From Candidatus Pacearchaeota archaeon (GTDB lineage Archaea > Nanobdellota > Nanobdellia > Pacearchaeales > GW2011-AR1), in contig JAGVXD010000009.1 in assembly GCA_018303945.1 (NCBI GenBank), positions 1-32,490 on the forward strand: DNA of 32,490 bases, in the 5' to 3' direction. This document shows positions 29,685 through 32,490 of this stretch, one piece after another. Below the pieces are notes generated by a model, which saw nothing but the letters and a program-made list of their open reading frames with translations, had not been told where the DNA came from and made no database searches. The position numbers were made by a program, and so were the translations under genes. The stretch's first letter is position 1. Each line of letters begins with the position of its first letter.

Positions 29685-30020
29685 ATGTAAAAATTTTGCT
29701 AACATAACGCCTAGGAACGAGGCAACCCACGTCCGACCTGCAAGGCAAAGCTTACATGTTTAACTCTAGGGTATACAAAGACAAAAAATGGAAAAGCGCC
29801 AAGAGGAAAGGAAAAGGTATCTAAGAGAAGTTAATAGGAAGAAACTATCAGAACCGACTATGTATGCACAAAGGTGTAAAAGGGGCTGAGAAGCGATTAA
29901 ACCGTGTTCTTATTGGTTGAGATGAGTGGGAAGTGGCAAGAGGCAAAATGCCAAGATAATTAAGGCAGGTAAGGCAAAAGTTAAGATTACTAGAGAATTA
30001 AACCTAGCAGAAGAGGGGTT
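29685..30020 (+). ncRNA. Unidentified probable structured RNA (in 370-bp gap 29659-30028)
   Basis: No convincing protein is encoded, yet the plus strand is purine-rich with many short pairings: GCCT-aggaacg-AGGC (about 29707), TGCAC-aaag-GTGTA (29864), AACC/GGTT (29900-29925) and GGCA-aaa-TGCC (29942). CTAGG near 29712 could pair with CCTAG near 30003 to close the whole. The repeated AAGGCA motif appears several times in the last third. An AT-rich TATA-like ATAATATTTATC lies before it. I searched for the conserved cores of RNase P RNA, SRP RNA and group II introns and did not find them. Confidence 0.35.
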
Positions 30021-30028
30021 TTCTTAAT

Positions 30029-30163
30029 TTACTTTATTACAATTGTATCTTCATTTTTAGTTATAAATAACTCATCACCCTGCTTAATTTTCAGAGAATT
30101 CCTCATTCATACAGGTAGAGAAATCTGTCCTTTGTCGGTTACTTTGATTATTTTATTTTCCAT
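30029..30163 (-). pseudogene. AbrB/MazE-type DNA-binding protein interrupted by TGA
   Basis: 44 codons matching a SpoVT-AbrB swapped-hairpin antitoxin or regulator: IIKVTDKGQISLPV, stop, MRNSLKIKQGDELFI. The usual pattern is GQ-I-x-[IL]-P-x-x-[IM]-R-x-x-L-x-I-x-x-GD. Codon 19 (30107-30109) is TGA where one coding residue is expected, so a single base change would restore the frame. The promoter is intact (TATA-like TTTATAAG about 27 nt upstream). Other genes here end in TGA, so it is a real stop. The second half starts with ATG. No toxin gene lies next to it. Confidence 0.65.
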
Positions 30164-30252
30164 AACAGAGTAAGAATTTCCTTACTTATAAATTTTTCTG
30201 TTTCCGAAATTTAGATAAATGCTTCTTCGGAGAGCTCAACTAAAAGTATTAA

Positions 30253-30326
30253 CGCCCCTACGAGGATTTGAACCTCGGTCAGCTCCTCCGCAAGGAGCCA
30301 TTCTATCCGGGCTGAACTATAGGGGC
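30253..30326 (-). tRNA. tRNA-Arg (anticodon GCG)
   Basis: A complete cloverleaf on the minus strand: acceptor GCCCCTA with TAGGGGC, TA at positions 8-9, D stem GTTC/GAAT, anticodon stem GCTCC/GGAGC with loop TTGCGGA, T stem CGAGG/CCTCG with TTCAAAT loop, discriminator G. Anticodon GCG reads CGC and CGU. CCA is not encoded. No intron is present. A TATA-like TTTTAAAA lies about 25-28 nt upstream. Confidence 0.94.
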
Positions 30327-30383
30327 ATAAAAAAAGCAAGTGTAAAGAGTTTTAAAAGTTGCTGGTAGTCAACTCTAATATTC

Positions 30384-30399
30384 TAGACTTCGCAGTCTA
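30384..30399 (-). terminator. Small hairpin at the end of ndk
   Basis: TAGACT-tcgc-AGTCTA is a perfect 6-bp stem overlapping the ndk stop codon, between ndk and the tRNA. It lacks a following T-run in the ndk direction, so a terminator role is uncertain. Confidence 0.3.
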
Positions 30400-30987
30400 A
30401 TTCTTACTATTTTCTACGTGTTCAAGGTAAATGTCATGAGCGCTTTTATAGGAATGAATTTCTTCCGGCTTGAACCAAAGAGCTATCTCGCGCCTTGCAT
30501 TTTCAGGAGAATCTGAAGCATGCGTAAGATTTCTCAAGACCCGGCGTTTTGAATCTGCAACAGCATATGACTCTATTGCAGCAAAATCTCCACGAATTGT
30601 GCCTGGGGGTGCTTGTCTGGGCTCTGTTGAACCTATCATTTTTCTAATAATTTCTATTGCATGAGGACCTTCTATGACCAGGGCGATTACAGGGCCTTCG
30701 CAGAGAAACTTCATATTCCAAGACTGAATTGTCCTGCCATATTCAAGGGCAGACTTATACGGGAATTTCTTTCCGTCCTTTTCGTAGGAATTTTTAGTTT
30801 TAGCATATACGTTTTGAGCCCATGTTTCATCTAGCTGATAATGGTTCTCTGCAAGAAATTTTTCAGCAACAAGCATCTTCATAGCCAAGATTTTTAAGCC
30901 CGCTTCTTCGAATCGTGAGATTATCTTACCTACAAGAGCTCTGCGCACTCCATCAGGCTTTATCAAGACAAGAGATTGTTCATTCAT
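30397..30987 (-). CDS. ndk: Nucleoside diphosphate kinase
   Basis: Cytoplasmic enzyme moving the terminal phosphate of ATP to nucleoside diphosphates through a phosphohistidine. 196 residues, against about 150 in typical NDKs. The KPDGV start motif (residues 10-14), ISRFEEAGLKI, RxMIGSTEPRQAPPGTIRGD and the active-site motif NLTHASDS with H156 are all present. The extra length is mainly an insert at about 49-91 (QLDETWAQNV, then KKFPYKSALEYG), in the Kpn-loop region. A TATA-like TTTAAAACC (about 31007-31015) is centred 24 nt upstream. Its stop lies 71 nt upstream of the tRNA gene on the same strand. Confidence 0.94.
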   Translation of the reverse strand: MNEQSLVLIKPDGVRRALVGKIISRFEEAGLKILAMKMLVAEKFLAENHYQLDETWAQNVYAKTKNSYEKDGKKFPYKSALEYGRTIQSWNMKFLCEGPVIALVIEGPHAIEIIRKMIGSTEPRQAPPGTIRGDFAAIESYAVADSKRRVLRNLTHASDSPENARREIALWFKPEEIHSYKSAHDIYLEHVENSKN

Positions 30988-31027
30988 GAGAGATTTTATA
31001 GATAAGAGGTTTTAAAGGTTACGCTGA

Positions 31028-31384
31028 CTAAAAACCTTCCTGCAAGTTACTAAGCAGACCTCTTTTTCTAAGCTGATTTATAGCCGAGGAATGATAGTGA
31101 AATATGATATCCGCTTTGCTGTCATCATCTGACCATGGTTTTACCAAGACAACATCTTTTGGACGGAGCCACATACTGCGCTTAAATCTCCCAGGCACTC
31201 TACAATTGCGTATTTTACCATCTGTGCACTGCACTTCCATCCTGTTTCCCCCAAGACGCTGCATAATAATTCCTAAAACTTCTCCTTCGCGGGGAAGTTT
31301 GACGCGCACAGGAGCAGCTTCTCCTTCACTGACTTTCACTCCCTGCTCATTTATTATTTCTTCAAATTCTCCATACTTTCCCAT
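31028..31384 (-). CDS. Translation initiation factor aIF1A
   Basis: 118 residues, the OB-fold factor that binds the A site of the small ribosomal subunit in initiation (homologue of bacterial IF1). Core visible: VKLPREGEVLGIIMQRLGGN, VQCTDGKIRNCRVPGRFK, MWLRPKDVVLVKPWSDDD and a C-terminal helix AINQLRKRGLL. A TATA-like ATTTAAAAA centred about 26 nt before the ATG indicates a leaderless transcript. It is followed on the same strand by ndk, 40 nt later. Confidence 0.95.
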   Translation of the reverse strand: MGKYGEFEEIINEQGVKVSEGEAAPVRVKLPREGEVLGIIMQRLGGNRMEVQCTDGKIRNCRVPGRFKRSMWLRPKDVVLVKPWSDDDSKADIIFHYHSSAINQLRKRGLLSNLQEGF

Positions 31385-31425
31385 GATAAGTCAGAGATAA
31401 ATAGCTTTTTTAAATCTATAGATTC

Positions 31426-32343
31426 CTATTTATTTTTTATTTCTTTATACAAGTTTTTAGAGAAAAAGATTAAGAGTGGCAGTATGACTATTGAAGAAAT
31501 TATATGTTCAATAACCTGCCTTGTTATTGTCCACGTTATGAATGCGGGAGAATATAAAATTTCTTTAAGTGTATCAAATGCAAACAGACTAGTTACAGGA
31601 ATCCCTATAATAAGAAGGATAAGCTCGGCCAATATCTTTATTATTAAGCCAATAAGAAGAAAAAGCAAAACAGAGGCAAAAATATACCACCACTTACCTC
31701 TAACACTCTTCCAGCTTGCACTGTAAGAATCAAGTATTTTTCTCTTCTCATAGACTAGAAAATATGGAGTCAGAATAAATTTAATAGAAACCCATATAAT
31801 CAACAAAAATATAATTAAAATAGACAATATACCTATAACTATACTTATTTTGGACAAAATGGATATTATCAGTACTGATAATATTAGAGCCAGGAGAAAA
31901 ACTGCAAAAAATAAGACAAAGGTTCCGACAAACTTCCAATATCTGCTCTTAGACTCTTTTAGAATATTTCTAAATTTTTGCCTGGTTGAATGTGAAGCTA
32001 TGACAAATAAGCACAAAATAGCAAAAACATTGACAAGCCAATATGGAACAAGCAATATCAGTGCAGTCAAAGCCACTGGACGAAAACTATCCCATATTTT
32101 CTCGCTAAGTTCAGCTTGTTGCCCTTCCAAGTCCAAATTAAAATTGTTTGTTGATTTTGATTCCTCTAAAGACATATACGAGACTACGTTATTCCAGAGC
32201 CCATTATTGAAGGCGACAGCTAAAATAACTCCTCCTAAAATAAGTGCAGGTATAACTGCAAGAAGAATCATTATTAAAGAAATGTTCTTAAAATGAATCC
32301 TGTATTCATTCCAAGACTTTTTAATCACCTCAAATATAGCCAT
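31426..32343 (-). CDS. Six-helix membrane protein, unknown function
   Basis: 305 residues with about six membrane helices: one after an amphipathic start (FEVIKKSWNEYRIHFKNISL), a hydrophilic outer stretch (about 55-85) and five more in two groups. The layout (helix, KS-W-x-x-Y-R start, DSYSASWKSVRGKWW turn) recalls the glycerophosphodiester phosphodiesterase membrane-domain family found as stand-alone proteins in archaea; this is a weak resemblance. A TATA-like CTTTAAATA centred 26 nt upstream supports the start. Confidence 0.65.
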   Translation of the reverse strand: MAIFEVIKKSWNEYRIHFKNISLIMILLAVIPALILGGVILAVAFNNGLWNNVVSYMSLEESKSTNNFNLDLEGQQAELSEKIWDSFRPVALTALILLVPYWLVNVFAILCLFVIASHSTRQKFRNILKESKSRYWKFVGTFVLFFAVFLLALILSVLIISILSKISIVIGILSILIIFLLIIWVSIKFILTPYFLVYEKRKILDSYSASWKSVRGKWWYIFASVLLFLLIGLIIKILAELILLIIGIPVTSLFAFDTLKEILYSPAFITWTITRQVIEHIISSIVILPLLIFFSKNLYKEIKNK

Positions 32344-32404
32344 TATAATTAATGATAAGGAGTGTATTTAAAGCTTATTCTTAAACTGCAAGGTGTAGAA
32401 GCAA

Positions 32405-32462
32405 CTGACATATGTCAGTAGCTAACCGAAAAATAGTTTGCTGATGATTTCCTGCAAACTAT
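32405..32462 (+). repeat. Palindrome and hairpin at the window end
   Basis: CTGACATATGTCAG (32405-32418) is a perfect 14-bp palindrome, followed by ATAGTTTGC (32433-32441) with GCAAACTAT (32454-32462), a 9-bp stem. They lie upstream of the minus-strand membrane protein gene and may belong to the same kind of multi-hairpin intergenic block as 19470-19573. Confidence 0.6.
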
Positions 32463-32490
32463 ATGAAAAAAGAGGATATCAGAAAAGAAT

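Noticed and set aside
29788-29889. 33-codon Lys/Arg/Glu-rich frame in the gap before the AbrB remnant
   Set aside because: No promoter or ribosome site at a proper distance, and it lies inside the purine-rich region that looks like RNA, where such codons arise by composition.
29685-30020. RNase P RNA, SRP RNA or group II intron
   Set aside because: The conserved GAGGAAAGTCC/AGAACCCGG cores of RNase P, the SRP helix 8 core and intron domain V were not found on either strand.
30107-30109. UGA recoding (Trp, Gly or selenocysteine) in the AbrB frame
   Set aside because: Several intact genes here end in TGA, including coupled ATGA overlaps, so TGA acts as stop; no selenocysteine element is evident.

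Overview
This is an AT-rich archaeal chromosome segment, most likely from a DPANN archaeon of the Pacearchaeota/Woesearchaeota type (inference). The domain assignment rests on recognisable archaeal informational genes: RadA, a zinc-finger RPA, a GAN-type DHH nuclease, aEF1B, aIF1A, a Hef-like helicase and tRNA-Arg(GCG). It is also supported by promoter layout: many genes have a TATA box centred 24-28 nt before the start codon and little or no leader, so most of the transcripts look leaderless. Internal operon genes use short overlaps or a Shine-Dalgarno sequence instead.

Layout. 1-503: 3' part of a possible diversified protein gene with a frameshifted tail. 526-3337: Hef-like helicase, M50-like membrane protein and PRC-barrel protein. 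3544-21626: a large cell-surface type IV pilus-like locus. It holds three paralogous four-helix membrane proteins, two coiled-coil proteins, a secretion ATPase, a double T2SF platform protein, ten consecutive small membrane-anchored proteins with class III (K/R-G) N-termini, and a prepilin peptidase. Also within it are a second possible diversified protein (8816-9610), two further membrane proteins, a small basic protein and an AI-2E family transporter. 21562-24460: degenerate HIT protein, a nucleotidyltransferase toxin-antitoxin-like pair, aEF1B and a 46-residue membrane peptide. 24688-28798: RPA, a DUF457 protein, RadA and a RecJ/GAN-like nuclease. 28801-32343: lipoprotein, small membrane protein, an unidentified probable RNA gene, a broken AbrB gene, tRNA-Arg, NDK, aIF1A and a six-helix membrane protein.

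How it works together. The ATPase, platform protein, peptidase and pilin-like proteins would form one pilus or secretion filament at the membrane; the coiled-coil proteins and the paralogous trio are plausible accessory parts by position only. RPA, RadA, the DHH nuclease and the Hef-like helicase are a replication/repair set.

Non-coding structure is unusually rich. A modular palindromic element of about 120 bp has two full copies (2146, 11989), one copy lacking its last hairpin (22264), and that hairpin alone at 24184. A second hairpin family shares 29 identical bases between 8542 and 29313. Other multi-hairpin blocks lie at 19470, 24020 and 32405. One four-hairpin block (15365-15522) lies in frame at the start of a pilin-like gene. 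Two genes carry GC-rich blocks of pyrimidine-ending codons, each followed by a small hairpin, resembling variable regions of diversity-generating retroelements, but no reverse transcriptase is in the window. Gene-free stretches over 300 bases are 8503-8815, 11878-12191, 22186-22487, 23972-24319 and 29659-30028; their contents are listed as features.
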